Origin: Chryseobacterium taklimakanense
GTDB lineage: Bacteria; Bacteroidota; Bacteroidia; Flavobacteriales; Weeksellaceae
Length of the DNA: 64,000 nt
NCBI RefSeq assembly: GCF_900187185.1
Contig: NZ_LT906465.1
Coordinates: forward strand, 1,736,001-1,800,000
Reading direction: 5' to 3'
In this document: in pieces, positions 9,343-17,541 of the stretch
Numbering within the stretch: position 1 is the first letter of the stretch
How the letters are laid out: the number at the start of each line of letters is the position of its first letter
Notes under the pieces: model-generated
What the model was told of the DNA's origin: nothing
Database searches by the model: none
What the model saw: only the letters and a program-made list of their open reading frames with translations
Program-made: the position numbers and the translations under genes

Positions 9343-9810
9343 GATAAACCAGGATTCGCTGAAGCGAATTGCAAAGAGACACCAGATGACCGAAAATGAC
9401 ATTTCTAAAATTGTTTTCAATTGTGGATTAAAAATTCACCGGAAACTGGGTGTCGGGCTTTATGAGCGGGTGTATGAGGAATGCTTGATTTATGAACTTC
9501 AAAAGGCGGGATTAAATGTTGAGAGACAAAAACACCAGCATATTGAATATGAAGATTTAAAAGTTGAAAACGCGTATAAAATGGATGTTGTAATTGAAAA
9601 TAAAGTTGTCCTGGAGATTAAATCTGTAGAAAATCTGACAAGTTTTGATAAGGCTCAACTTAAAAACTACCTCAGACTTGGCAATTACAAATTAGGAATG
9701 TTATTAAACTTTAACCAAAGATTATTTAAAGACGGAGTTAAAAGAATTGCAAACGGGCTTGACGAAGATTAGTTTAACCTTGTAACCAAGCGAAGCGCTC
9801 TTTGTTTATC
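9343..9810 (+). mobile_element. Putative GxxExxY gene cassette inserted between murC and ftsQ
   Basis: The GxxExxY ORF is bracketed by inverted text. GATAAAC (9343-9349) and CAAAGAG (9372-9378) lie on the left, and the matching CTCTTTG (9798-9804) and GTTTATC (9804-9810) on the right. Read inward, the right end is GATAAACAAAGAG. The left end is the same string interrupted by about 22 bp that contain a palindrome, ATTCGCT-GA-AGCGAAT (9354-9369). The boundaries are inferred and the repeats are short. Confidence 0.45.
9386..9772 (+). CDS. GxxExxY protein (PD-(D/E)XK nuclease-like)
   Basis: A 128-aa protein of the GxxExxY family. The name motif is visible as GLYERVY near residues 27-33, inside the conserved RKLGVGLYERVYEE block. 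A PD-(D/E)XK-type core follows: MDVVIEN with Asp, then LEIKSV with the E-x-K pair near residues 72-76, then the L-x-x-Y-L-x-x-x-x-x-x-G-x-L-L-N-F ending typical of the family. Function is not established; a nuclease-like fold is inferred from these residues. It is out of place inside the dcw cluster between murC and ftsQ, which normally adjoin, and it is flanked by short inverted repeats. Confidence 0.85.
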   Translation: MTENDISKIVFNCGLKIHRKLGVGLYERVYEECLIYELQKAGLNVERQKHQHIEYEDLKVENAYKMDVVIENKVVLEIKSVENLTSFDKAQLKNYLRLGNYKLGMLLNFNQRLFKDGVKRIANGLDED

Positions 9811-9868
9811 AAAAAAAAGTAAAAAATTGTAAAAAACCCTAGTCTATCCTTGCGATTATAAAGAAATA

Positions 9869-10846
9869 ATGAAAAACAAGTGGAGAATATTAAAGATCCT
9901 TAGCACCGTAATCATTTTCGGGTTTTTGCTGAGTTTTTCATTGAAACGTTTCAATAACGCTTCGATGGAAAAGGTGTCGGTTAATATGGTGTATCCACAT
10001 AACGATGAAAAAGTATATTTCATTGATGAAAAGGACGTGAAAGACTTCATAAAAAAATCAAATCCAAGCAAAAGAATCGGGGATATCGATATTCCGATGC
10101 TGGAAAAAGAAGTCAACAACTTCCCGTCGGTAGACAGCGCCAATGTGTATCTGAATCTTAATGGTAACCTGAACGTAGACATTGTGCAGAAAGTTCCGGC
10201 ATTCAGATTGAATAAAAACGGACAGGATTTTTATGTGGATAAAAAAGGCTATGAATTCCCGATTTCCAAAAATTATTCGCACCCGTCAATGTTGGTGACG
10301 GGCGATGTGAAGAGAGGCGAATATCTAAAACTTGCAGAACTGGTGGAAAAAATTAATAAAGACGATTTCAGCCGCAAGTATTTTATAGGGATTAAAAAAG
10401 AAAAGAACAGCTATTATCTGCTTACCAGCGAAGGAAATTTCAGGGTAGAAATCGGTGATCTGGATCATATTGAATTTAAGGTTAAAGGTTTCAAGGCCTT
10501 TGTAGAGAAATTTCTGGTTTATCAGGATCCGCAGAAATATTCTAAGGTTTCGGTACGGTACGATAATCAGATTGTGACCACCCTAAATCCAAATTACAAG
10601 GAGAACGACAGCATTATCTCCGCGCGGAAAAAAGAATTTGACAAAGCGCCCGAGATTGTACGGAAAAAAGCCCTCGCACAGGCAACGCAGAATAATTCAG
10701 TAAAACCCGTTGAAAAAAAGCCTGAAGCTGCCAAACCTGCAGAAAAAAAGGTAGAAAAGAAAACTGAATCCAAAGCCAGGGAAAAACCAAAGGTCACGGA
10801 AAAGAAGGAAGAACCGAAAAAGAAAAACACAGATAAAAAGAACTAA
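9869..10846 (+). CDS. ftsQ: Cell division protein FtsQ
   Basis: Bitopic inner-membrane divisome protein with a periplasmic POTRA domain. There is one membrane segment at about residues 5-25 (ILKILSTVIIFGFLLSF). A POTRA-like segment follows (KRIGDIDIPMLEKEVNNFPSVDSANVYLN), then an FtsQ beta domain ending near residue 250. The last 70 residues are a low-complexity tail rich in Lys, Glu, Pro and Ala. Sequence conservation in this family is low, so the call depends on the topology and on the position directly before ftsA. Confidence 0.9.
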   Translation: MKNKWRILKILSTVIIFGFLLSFSLKRFNNASMEKVSVNMVYPHNDEKVYFIDEKDVKDFIKKSNPSKRIGDIDIPMLEKEVNNFPSVDSANVYLNLNGNLNVDIVQKVPAFRLNKNGQDFYVDKKGYEFPISKNYSHPSMLVTGDVKRGEYLKLAELVEKINKDDFSRKYFIGIKKEKNSYYLLTSEGNFRVEIGDLDHIEFKVKGFKAFVEKFLVYQDPQKYSKVSVRYDNQIVTTLNPNYKENDSIISARKKEFDKAPEIVRKKALAQATQNNSVKPVEKKPEAAKPAEKKVEKKTESKAREKPKVTEKKEEPKKKNTDKKN

Positions 10847-10870
10847 AAAAAATCAAATCGACATAAACAA

Positions 10871-12235
10871 ATGGAACATCAGGAGTATTCAGTAGGACTA
10901 GACATTGGGACAACCAAGATTGTCGCCATTGTCGGCCGCCGGAACAGCCGCGGGAAAATTGAAGTTCTCGGTCTCGGCAAGGCCAAAAGCCTCGGCGTTC
11001 ACAAGGGAATTGTGAACAACATTTCGCAGACCATCAGCTCAATAAAAACAGCGGTGGAGGAAGCGCAGAAAAGCGCCGGCGTACCAATTCACAAGGTTAC
11101 CGTGGGAATTGCGGGCAAGCACATTCGCTCGTTGCAGCACTCGGATTATATCATGCGTGAAAATCCGGACAAATTCATCTGCGATGAGGACATCGAAGCT
11201 TTAAAGGAACAGGTAAAAAAATTGGTAATGCTGCCGGGCGAGGAGATTATCCACGTTCTTCCGCAGGAATATAAAGTGGATTCTGAAGGTGAAATTCAGG
11301 AACCTATCGGGATGCACGGCAAGCGTCTGGAAGCCAATTTCCACGTGGTTGTGGGGCAGATGGGCAGCATCAGAAACATTGCCAGATGCGTGCGCGAAGC
11401 CGGCCTCGAAATGGAGGCCCTGACGCTGGAACCGTTGGCATCTTCCGAAGCGGTTTTAACAAAAGAAGAAAAAGAAGCCGGCGTTGCCATTGTAGATATC
11501 GGCGGCGGTACTACGGATATTGCGATTTTCAAGGATAACATCATCCGTCACACCTGCGTAATTCCTTACGGTGGCGGAATTATTACTGATGATATTAAAG
11601 AAGGTTGCTCCATCATCGAAAAGCATGCTGAGCAGCTTAAAGTAAAATTCGGTTCCGCAGTTCCTGAAATGGAAAAAGACAGTACATTTGTCACTATTCC
11701 TGGTCTGCATGGTCGTCAGGATAAGGAAATTTCTTTGAAAACTTTAGCGCAGGTGATCAATGCCCGCGTCGAGGAAATTCTCGAAATGGTCAATACAGAA
11801 CTGAAAGCTTACGGCGCCTTTGAACAAAAGAAAAAACTGATTGCAGGAATCGTACTTACAGGCGGCGGATCCAATTTGAAGCACATCCGGCAGCTGGCAA
11901 ATTATACCACCGGTTTCGACAGCCGTCTGGGGTATGCCAATGAATATATTTCGAACGATAAAAACCAGTTATTAAAGGGTCCGGAATATGCTACAGCGAT
12001 CGGACTTTTAATGGAAAGTTTGAAAATCAGAGACAAAAAGACGTCTGTAAACGAGGAGGAAGAAGTCATTTCTGAACAGCCGGCAGTGGAAAAGGTAAAT
12101 TCTGAAATTGAAGCTTCGATCCAGAACGAAGAACCGACAATTGTAGAAACTGCCGAAGCCAAAAGAAGAACTAAACTTACTATTGGCCAGAAGATTATGG
12201 AAAGCGTTAAAAAATTTTTTGAAGAAGTAGAATAA
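10871..12235 (+). CDS. ftsA: Cell division protein FtsA
   Basis: Actin-like ATPase that tethers FtsZ to the membrane. The phosphate-1 motif VGLDIGTTKIVAIVG is near residues 8-22, phosphate 2 is IVDIGGGTTDIAIF near residues 208-221, and the adenosine motif is GIVLTGGGSNL. At 454 aa it ends in a Glu-rich linker followed by a basic/hydrophobic amphipathic segment (KIMESVKKFFEEVE) that should be the membrane-targeting helix. It is 15 bp before ftsZ. Confidence 0.97.
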   Translation: MEHQEYSVGLDIGTTKIVAIVGRRNSRGKIEVLGLGKAKSLGVHKGIVNNISQTISSIKTAVEEAQKSAGVPIHKVTVGIAGKHIRSLQHSDYIMRENPDKFICDEDIEALKEQVKKLVMLPGEEIIHVLPQEYKVDSEGEIQEPIGMHGKRLEANFHVVVGQMGSIRNIARCVREAGLEMEALTLEPLASSEAVLTKEEKEAGVAIVDIGGGTTDIAIFKDNIIRHTCVIPYGGGIITDDIKEGCSIIEKHAEQLKVKFGSAVPEMEKDSTFVTIPGLHGRQDKEISLKTLAQVINARVEEILEMVNTELKAYGAFEQKKKLIAGIVLTGGGSNLKHIRQLANYTTGFDSRLGYANEYISNDKNQLLKGPEYATAIGLLMESLKIRDKKTSVNEEEEVISEQPAVEKVNSEIEASIQNEEPTIVETAEAKRRTKLTIGQKIMESVKKFFEEVE

Positions 12236-12250
12236 AAAACACTATACAAA

Positions 12251-14116
12251 ATGGAAAACATAGGAACACAGGGATTTTCATTTGACTTACCGAAGGGAAA
12301 TTCATCAATCATAAAAGTTATCGGTGTTGGCGGCGGTGGCAACAATGCTTTGAAGCACATGTACGAAACAGGAATTCACGGTGTAGATTTCGTGATCTGT
12401 AATACCGATGCGCAAACACTCGACAATAATCCGGTGGCCAACAAAGTTCAGCTTGGAGTTTCTACTACAGAAGGGCTTGGCGCAGGCGCAGACCCGGAAG
12501 TGGGTGAAAAAGCAGCCATCGAAAGTATCGACGAGATTAAAGCGGCTTTGGGGCAAAACACAAAAATGGTCTTCATCACTGCAGGGATGGGAGGTGGAAC
12601 CGGAACTGGTGCAGCGCCGGTTATTGCAAAGGTTGCCAAGGAAATGGGCATTCTTACCGTAGGAATTGTCACCGTTCCTTTCAGCTTTGAAGGTAAAAGA
12701 AGATTGGAGCAGGCAGAAAGCGGGCTAGACAGATTGAGAAATAACGTGGATTCACTTATCGTGATCAATAACGATAAATTACGCCAGCAGTTCGGAAACC
12801 TTGGTTTCAAGCAGGGATTCTCGAAAGCTGATGAGGTGCTTACCAACGCTGCGAAAGGTATGGCAGAGGTAATCACCGGATATTTCGATATCAATATCGA
12901 TTTCCGCGATGCCAAGACCGTTCTTGCAAATTCAGGTACGGCACTGATGTCAACAGGTAAAGCTTCCGGAGAAAATAAAGCTGAGGAAGCCGTGAAAAAA
13001 GCGCTTGATTCCCCATTATTGAATGATAACAAAATCACGGGTGCTAAAAACGTTCTCCTTCTCATCAGAAGTGGTGCCGAAGAAGCTACGATGGACGAAA
13101 TCGGGGTAATCATGGACCACATCCAGAAAGAAGCAGGACATACCGCAGAAATTATTTTTGGTGTTGGAACTGATGAAGAATTGGGTGATGCAGTGAGCGT
13201 TTTGGTGATTGCGACAGGTTTTGCGAAAGACAATCCGAAACACGACGGGCCAACAGAAACCATTAAAATTCCTTTGGATGAAGCTTCGGAAACAAGAGTT
13301 CAGAAGGAATCTCCATTCAGAACCAAAGCTGAAAGGGAGGAGCAGAAAATTGAGAAATTTGAAGGCAAAAGCCTTTTCAGGTTAGATGATGAGGAAGATG
13401 ATGCACCGCAGTTCCGGGTGAGCAGTTCTGAAAAAAAAATGATTGTTGAAGAAGAGCCTAAAACTCAGGTAAAATTCTTTGCTGAAGAAGAGGAAGAAGA
13501 AATTCATGAACCGGTTTCTTTCAGAAAAGAGCCTGAAATGATGCAGGAGCCCGATTTATTCACTTACGAAGGCTTCGGGGAAGAGCTTGAGCCACAGTCT
13601 TTTTCATTTGAAGTTGAAGAACCGGTTCAAAAAGATGAGCCTCAGAAATCATCTTTCTCCGAGGAAAAACCGGTAGAATTCAGCTTCTTTGTAAACGAAC
13701 CTGTAGAAAATGAGCCATTCCTCAAAGAAGAAAAAATAGAAGAAGCTGAGCAGGTAAAAAACGAAATTCCTGAAGAGCCGGTTGCAAAACCAACTCCGGT
13801 TCCGGCACCGGTTTACAAAGAGCAGCAAATTATTACTGAATCCAAAGTTGAGGTAAAAGAAGAATTCACCTTCATCAGCAAATCTACAGCAAACGATAAA
13901 GTAAATGAAAGAAGAAACAAGTTGAAGGAATTCAATTCCCGTTACCAGAATTTTGATGAAAGTTCTGATTTTGAGACCGTTCCTGCCTTCAAAAGAAAAA
14001 ATATTTCCATTGACAACTTCAATGCTTCCGAGCAGAGCATCAATACTTTTCTTTCTGAAAACAACGGAAAAATGCAACTGAGAGAAAACAGATTTTTAAA
14101 TAAAGATGTTGACTAG
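12251..14116 (+). CDS. ftsZ: Cell division protein FtsZ with long acidic C-terminal linker
   Basis: Tubulin-like GTPase forming the Z-ring. The tubulin signature GGGTGTG is at about residues 113-120, with NTDAQTL near 52 and the T7-loop region NIDFRDAKTVL near 215. The globular core ends near residue 325. A linker of roughly 240 residues follows, very rich in Glu, Pro and Phe, so the protein is 621 aa against about 380 in E. coli. The conserved C-terminal peptide appears as TVPAFKRK, but 38 more residues follow it. It is the last divisome gene of the cluster. Confidence 0.97.
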   Translation: MENIGTQGFSFDLPKGNSSIIKVIGVGGGGNNALKHMYETGIHGVDFVICNTDAQTLDNNPVANKVQLGVSTTEGLGAGADPEVGEKAAIESIDEIKAALGQNTKMVFITAGMGGGTGTGAAPVIAKVAKEMGILTVGIVTVPFSFEGKRRLEQAESGLDRLRNNVDSLIVINNDKLRQQFGNLGFKQGFSKADEVLTNAAKGMAEVITGYFDINIDFRDAKTVLANSGTALMSTGKASGENKAEEAVKKALDSPLLNDNKITGAKNVLLLIRSGAEEATMDEIGVIMDHIQKEAGHTAEIIFGVGTDEELGDAVSVLVIATGFAKDNPKHDGPTETIKIPLDEASETRVQKESPFRTKAEREEQKIEKFEGKSLFRLDDEEDDAPQFRVSSSEKKMIVEEEPKTQVKFFAEEEEEEIHEPVSFRKEPEMMQEPDLFTYEGFGEELEPQSFSFEVEEPVQKDEPQKSSFSEEKPVEFSFFVNEPVENEPFLKEEKIEEAEQVKNEIPEEPVAKPTPVPAPVYKEQQIITESKVEVKEEFTFISKSTANDKVNERRNKLKEFNSRYQNFDESSDFETVPAFKRKNISIDNFNASEQSINTFLSENNGKMQLRENRFLNKDVD

Positions 14117-14127
14117 AGTTAATTAAA

Positions 14128-14184
14128 GTATCAATGGACCAATTTACCAATGTAGTTGTTGGGGGTAGATTGGTAAATTGATAC
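14128..14184 (+). repeat. Inverted-repeat element between ftsZ and yqeY
   Basis: AATTTACCAAT (14141-14151) is a perfect inverted match of ATTGGTAAATT (14169-14179). The outer part GTATCAAT (14128-14135) matches the end ATTGATAC (14177-14184), with GGACC inserted on the left arm. The 17-base centre is GTAGTTGTTGGGGGTAG. This looks like a small palindromic insertion, possibly the empty form of a cassette. Confidence 0.65.
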
Positions 14185-14201
14185 GCTATTACATTAAAAA
14201 A

Positions 14202-14648
14202 ATGAGTTTAGAAGACACCATCAACGAAGCGATTAAAACCGCAATGCGTGAGAAAGACAAAATAGCTTTGGATTCACTCCGCGCCGTTAAATCGCAGATT
14301 CTTCTGCTTAAAACTGAAGGAAAAGGCGCCGAAGTTTCCGCTGAGCAGGAAATTGCAATCCTTCAGAGGATGATCAAGCAGAGAAAAGATTCTTACGAGC
14401 AGTTCGCAGCGCAGGGAAGAAATGACCTGGCAGAAGTGGAAGAGGCGCAAATGAAAGTCATCGAGCAATTTCTGCCGAAGCAGTTGACTCCGGAAGAGCT
14501 CGAAACAGAGATGAAGGCCATCATCGCCGAAACGGGCGCTGAAACCCTTAAAGATTTAGGAAAAGTAATGGGTGTGGCGTCCAAGACTTTAGGCGGTAAA
14601 TCTGACGGTAAAAGCATTTCCGAGATGGCGAAGAAACTTCTCTCATAG
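14202..14648 (+). CDS. GatB/YqeY domain-containing protein
   Basis: A 148-aa YqeY-family protein, helical, related to the tRNA-binding tail domain of the GatB amidotransferase subunit. Its exact role is not established. Visible blocks include the LRAVKSQILLLKTEGKG region, EQFLPKQLTPEELE and the ending GKVMGVASKTLGGKSDGKSISEM. I chose the ATG at 14202 (MSLEDTINEAI). The TTG eight codons upstream at 14178 falls inside the inverted-repeat element and is not needed by the family. The gene follows ftsZ and precedes a terminator. Confidence 0.9.
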   Translation: MSLEDTINEAIKTAMREKDKIALDSLRAVKSQILLLKTEGKGAEVSAEQEIAILQRMIKQRKDSYEQFAAQGRNDLAEVEEAQMKVIEQFLPKQLTPEELETEMKAIIAETGAETLKDLGKVMGVASKTLGGKSDGKSISEMAKKLLS

Positions 14649-14750
14649 TTAGGTAAGAGCGGAAATTCAATTTTAAATAAATTGTATTGTGCATCTCCTG
14701 GCGCAAATATTTTTTAGGATATCCAACCTTTGCATATCGATTTGATTGTT

Positions 14751-14787
14751 AACCCGGAGCAGGCGATTGTTCCGGGTTTTCTTTTTT
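14751..14787 (+). terminator. Rho-independent terminator at end of dcw cluster
   Basis: Stem AACCCGGA (14751-14758) / TCCGGGTT (14771-14778), 8 bp perfect, followed by TTCTTTTTT. It lies about 100 bp after yqeY. Confidence 0.9.
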
Positions 14788-14808
14788 AAATTAAAAATAA
14801 AGGTCATT

Positions 14809-14863
14809 TTGTCCACAATTCAAAAACGGAATAATTTTGATAACATAAATCAATAGAATTGAT
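14809..14863 (+). promoter_or_regulatory. Bacteroidetes-type promoter with a palindrome, upstream of the bacilliredoxin gene
   Basis: A -33 TTG (14809-14811), a 20-bp spacer and the -7 element TAATTTTG (14832-14839). Just downstream is ATCAAT-AGA-ATTGAT (14849-14863), a perfect inverted repeat placed near the expected start site and a possible operator. Confidence 0.6.
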
Positions 14864-14926
14864 ATAGATATTTGATTAAATTTGAATTCTCAAAATTTAA
14901 ATAGTTAAACCTTAAAACAACGAGTT

Positions 14927-15337
14927 ATGTATCCAGAAGAATTAGTAATGCCGATGAAGGCTGAACTTACAGATAAAGGGTTCCAGGACCTTACAACAGC
15001 AGAACAGGTGAACGATGCGCTTAAGCAATCCGGGACAACATTGGTAATGGTAAATTCCGTGTGTGGTTGTGCAGCCGGAGCTGCAAGACCAGGCGTGATC
15101 TATTCCTTAACCGGAGATAAAAAGCCTGACCAACTGGTGACTGTCTTTGCCGGCTTCGACAGCGATGCCGTTGCAGAAGCCAGAAAACACATGGCACCGT
15201 TCCCGCCAAGTTCCCCAAGTGTAGCACTTTTCAAGGATGGAGAATTGGTTCATATGCTTGAGAGACACCATATTGAAGGAAATCCGGCAGGTGCCATCGC
15301 TGCAAACCTTCAGGCGGCGTACGACGAGTATTGCTAA
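14927..15337 (+). CDS. Bacilliredoxin, BrxA/BrxB (YphP/YqiW) family
   Basis: A 136-aa thioredoxin-like protein. The family active site is the CGC motif, here Cys46-Gly-Cys48 in NSVCGCAAGAARPG. Other family blocks are HMAPFPPSSPSVALFKDGE and the RHHIEG segment before the C-terminal helix. In the described family these proteins remove bacillithiol from S-bacillithiolated proteins. Bacillithiol use by this organism is an inference. The gene is monocistronic, between a terminator and its own promoter upstream and a bidirectional terminator downstream. Confidence 0.92.
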   Translation: MYPEELVMPMKAELTDKGFQDLTTAEQVNDALKQSGTTLVMVNSVCGCAAGAARPGVIYSLTGDKKPDQLVTVFAGFDSDAVAEARKHMAPFPPSSPSVALFKDGELVHMLERHHIEGNPAGAIAANLQAAYDEYC

Positions 15338-15360
15338 AAAGTGTAATGATTAAATAATCG

Positions 15361-15384
15361 AGGCTGCAGATTTGCAGCCTTTTT
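15361..15384. terminator. Bidirectional terminator
   Basis: AGGCTGCA-GATT-TGCAGCCT (15361-15380) is a perfect 8-bp stem followed by TTTT. It separates the convergent bacilliredoxin gene and the minus-strand small ORF. Confidence 0.85.
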
Positions 15385-15764
15385 CATTTCAGTTCGTTGA
15401 TCCTGCCCATTACCGGCAAAGAGAAAATCTGGCTTTTTTGCAGCCACAGTTCATAGAATGTTCTGGCTTTATCTGCAAAATCCCTTTTACCTTCATCTTT
15501 GAATTTATAATAAAATAAATGCCCGAGAAGTTCATAATAAGCCGTGTGATGCGGCTCATCCTTGGCATTCACCCAGGACGAAATCTCGTTGATGCTCATC
15601 TCAGAAAGTTCCTCAAAACCCATCTTGAAAACATCCTTCATCTGGGTTTCAAAAACCATTTGCTGTTCTTCCAAAGTTCCTTCATTCTTACCTAAAAGCA
15701 TATTGGCAATCATTTCGGAGAACTGCTTTACAATGCGGATGATGTAGTCTTTATCGTGAATCAT
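15384..15764 (-). CDS. Conserved hypothetical helical protein
   Basis: A 126-aa protein I do not recognise. It is predicted mostly helical, with no signal peptide, membrane segment or metal-binding motif. The N-terminal third carries LVKQFSEMIANMLLGKN-like amphipathic sequence. The C-terminal part has regularly spaced aromatic residues (HTAYYELLGHLFYYKF, ARTFYELWLQK), which resembles a TPR-like helical hairpin. Coding is supported by the length, a clean ATG start and a shared terminator downstream. It stands alone on the minus strand between two unrelated genes. Confidence 0.7.
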   Translation of the reverse strand: MIHDKDYIIRIVKQFSEMIANMLLGKNEGTLEEQQMVFETQMKDVFKMGFEELSEMSINEISSWVNAKDEPHHTAYYELLGHLFYYKFKDEGKRDFADKARTFYELWLQKSQIFSLPVMGRINELK

Positions 15765-15892
15765 AAGTTTTGTTTAGGAGTTATAGTTGCAAATGGTTCA
15801 GAGTTTCAGTTTAAATTATGTTTAAGAAAATCCGTGTAATCTGTCCGATTCAAAAACACCAGCGTCAATCTGCTCAGTCTGCGGGAGATCAA

Positions 15893-17296
15893 TTACCCAA
15901 AAAACAAATACGCCAGTGTAATCGCCGTGATAATCCCCACCAGATCCGCCAATAGCATCGCACCAACAGTATATCTCGTGTTTTTAATGGCCACCGCGCC
16001 AAAATACACCGCAATCACATAAAAAGTAGTATCCGAACTGCCCTGTAAAACACCTGCCAATCTGGAGGGAAACGAATCTGGTCCGAACGTCGTCATCGTA
16101 TCCACCATCATTCCTCTGGCGCCGGAACCGGAAAGCGGCTTGATGAGCGCTGTCGGAAGTCCATCCACAAATCTCGTGTCCGCCCCGGCAACATCGGCAA
16201 TCCATTTCATACCGTCGATAATCACCTCAAAAACACCGGAAGTCCTTAAAAGTGAGATCGCAATGAGCATTCCCACCAAATACGGAATAATTTTCACTGA
16301 GGTCCAGAATCCTTCTTTTGCCCCTTCAATAAAGGAATCGAAAACGTCGATTTTCTTGTAAACGCCACCCAAAACAATGGCAAAAAATATCAACAGGATA
16401 ATTCCGTTGCTTAATACCTTTGAAAATTCTGCCAATTCAGACTGATTCAGTTTTAATAAAAACACCACCAAGGCCGCGATAACGGCAGAGATCCCGCCCA
16501 CATAAGCCAAAACAACGGGCTGAAACAAATTGATTTTCTGTTTGATGGAAACAATAATCATCGCCGCCATCGTTGCAGCAAAAGTCGCAATGAGGCACGG
16601 CAGGAAAATATCGGTGGGGTTTTCCGCGCCCATACTGGCACGGATGGCGATAATCGACACGGGAATTAAAGTTAAACCACTGGCGTGAAGTGCCAGAAAC
16701 ATAATCTGGGCGTTGCTTGCGGTATCTTTGGATGGATTCAGTGTCTGCAGGCTTTCCATTGCCTTCAACCCAAAAGGTGTTGCGGCATTATCCAAACCTA
16801 ACAGATTTGCGCTGAAATTCAGCATCATATGTCCGAAAGAAGGGTGGTTTTTAGGAATTTCGGGAAAAAGTTTCGAGAAAAACGGCTGAATTAACCTTGA
16901 AAGCAAATTGATGCCGCCGGCTTTTTCAGCAATGCTCATAAAGCCCATAAAAAGCGTCATGATTCCAATCAATCCCAGGCAGATTTTTACCGCGGTTTCG
17001 GAGGTTCCAATCACGCCGTCGGCAGCTGAAACACGGTAAACCTGAACATTCTGTTTCAGCGAATCGGTTTTGTAACTGATGTGGCTTTCAGTATAATCGG
17101 CTTTTTTCAGAAGGTTCTGCTGTATTTGAGGACTGAGTTCAGCCATCGGTCTGGTCGCAATCTGCACGGTATCGCCGCCCTTGCCGACCACCATATCATT
17201 GTAAATGTCTTTATAATTCGGCGAAAAGAGATACTTAATACTTGCCACCACAATGGCCACGATAATAAATGCCGACCAAATTCTGCTTAAAACCAT
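15893..17296 (-). CDS. Fused SpmA/SpmB-type nucleoside-recognition (Gate) membrane protein
   Basis: A 467-aa polytopic membrane protein with both halves of the SpmA-SpmB pair in one chain. The SpmA-like half holds an N-terminal membrane anchor and the LNFSANLLGLDNAATPFG block, followed by FLALHASGLTLIPVSI. The SpmB-like half contains FWTSVKIIPYLVGMLI, then PLSGSGARGMM and VLQGSSDTTFYVIAVYFGAV. SpmA and SpmB take part in spore dehydration in Bacillus. This organism should not sporulate, so the role is unknown, probably solute transport through the Gate domain. It is transcribed away from the EF-G paralogue. Confidence 0.88.
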   Translation of the reverse strand: MVLSRIWSAFIIVAIVVASIKYLFSPNYKDIYNDMVVGKGGDTVQIATRPMAELSPQIQQNLLKKADYTESHISYKTDSLKQNVQVYRVSAADGVIGTSETAVKICLGLIGIMTLFMGFMSIAEKAGGINLLSRLIQPFFSKLFPEIPKNHPSFGHMMLNFSANLLGLDNAATPFGLKAMESLQTLNPSKDTASNAQIMFLALHASGLTLIPVSIIAIRASMGAENPTDIFLPCLIATFAATMAAMIIVSIKQKINLFQPVVLAYVGGISAVIAALVVFLLKLNQSELAEFSKVLSNGIILLIFFAIVLGGVYKKIDVFDSFIEGAKEGFWTSVKIIPYLVGMLIAISLLRTSGVFEVIIDGMKWIADVAGADTRFVDGLPTALIKPLSGSGARGMMVDTMTTFGPDSFPSRLAGVLQGSSDTTFYVIAVYFGAVAIKNTRYTVGAMLLADLVGIITAITLAYLFFG

Positions 17297-17541
17297 TCCG
17301 AAAAATTTAAGTAAAAATAAAGAATTGGAGTGAATTCACGAAGGTTTTTCTTGTTCCAATTATTAAAAGATTTGTGAATAATCTTTGGCTTTTTTGCAGA
17401 ATTGTGTCAAATATCACATTCCTTCTCATCCAGATTCTACATTTTCAATTAAAAACTTTCGTAACTTTAGTTTTCCAAAAATTCAAATGCACACCATTTC
17501 TTTTTTGCAGCTCAAGAAAATAATTTAAAATAATACATACT

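Noticed and set aside
12448-13263. A 271-residue minus-strand frame opposite ftsZ.
   Set aside because: ftsZ is unmistakable here; the opposite frame is Ser/Ala/Pro-rich shadow sequence.
14178-14201. Longer start for the YqeY gene (TTG).
   Set aside because: It lies inside the palindromic element and adds eight residues not needed by the family; ATG at 14202 is better.
15893-17296. Sporulation locus suggested by the SpmA/SpmB similarity.
   Set aside because: No sporulation neighbours are present and the rest of the window is from a Gram-negative Bacteroidota; these fused proteins occur in non-sporulating bacteria.
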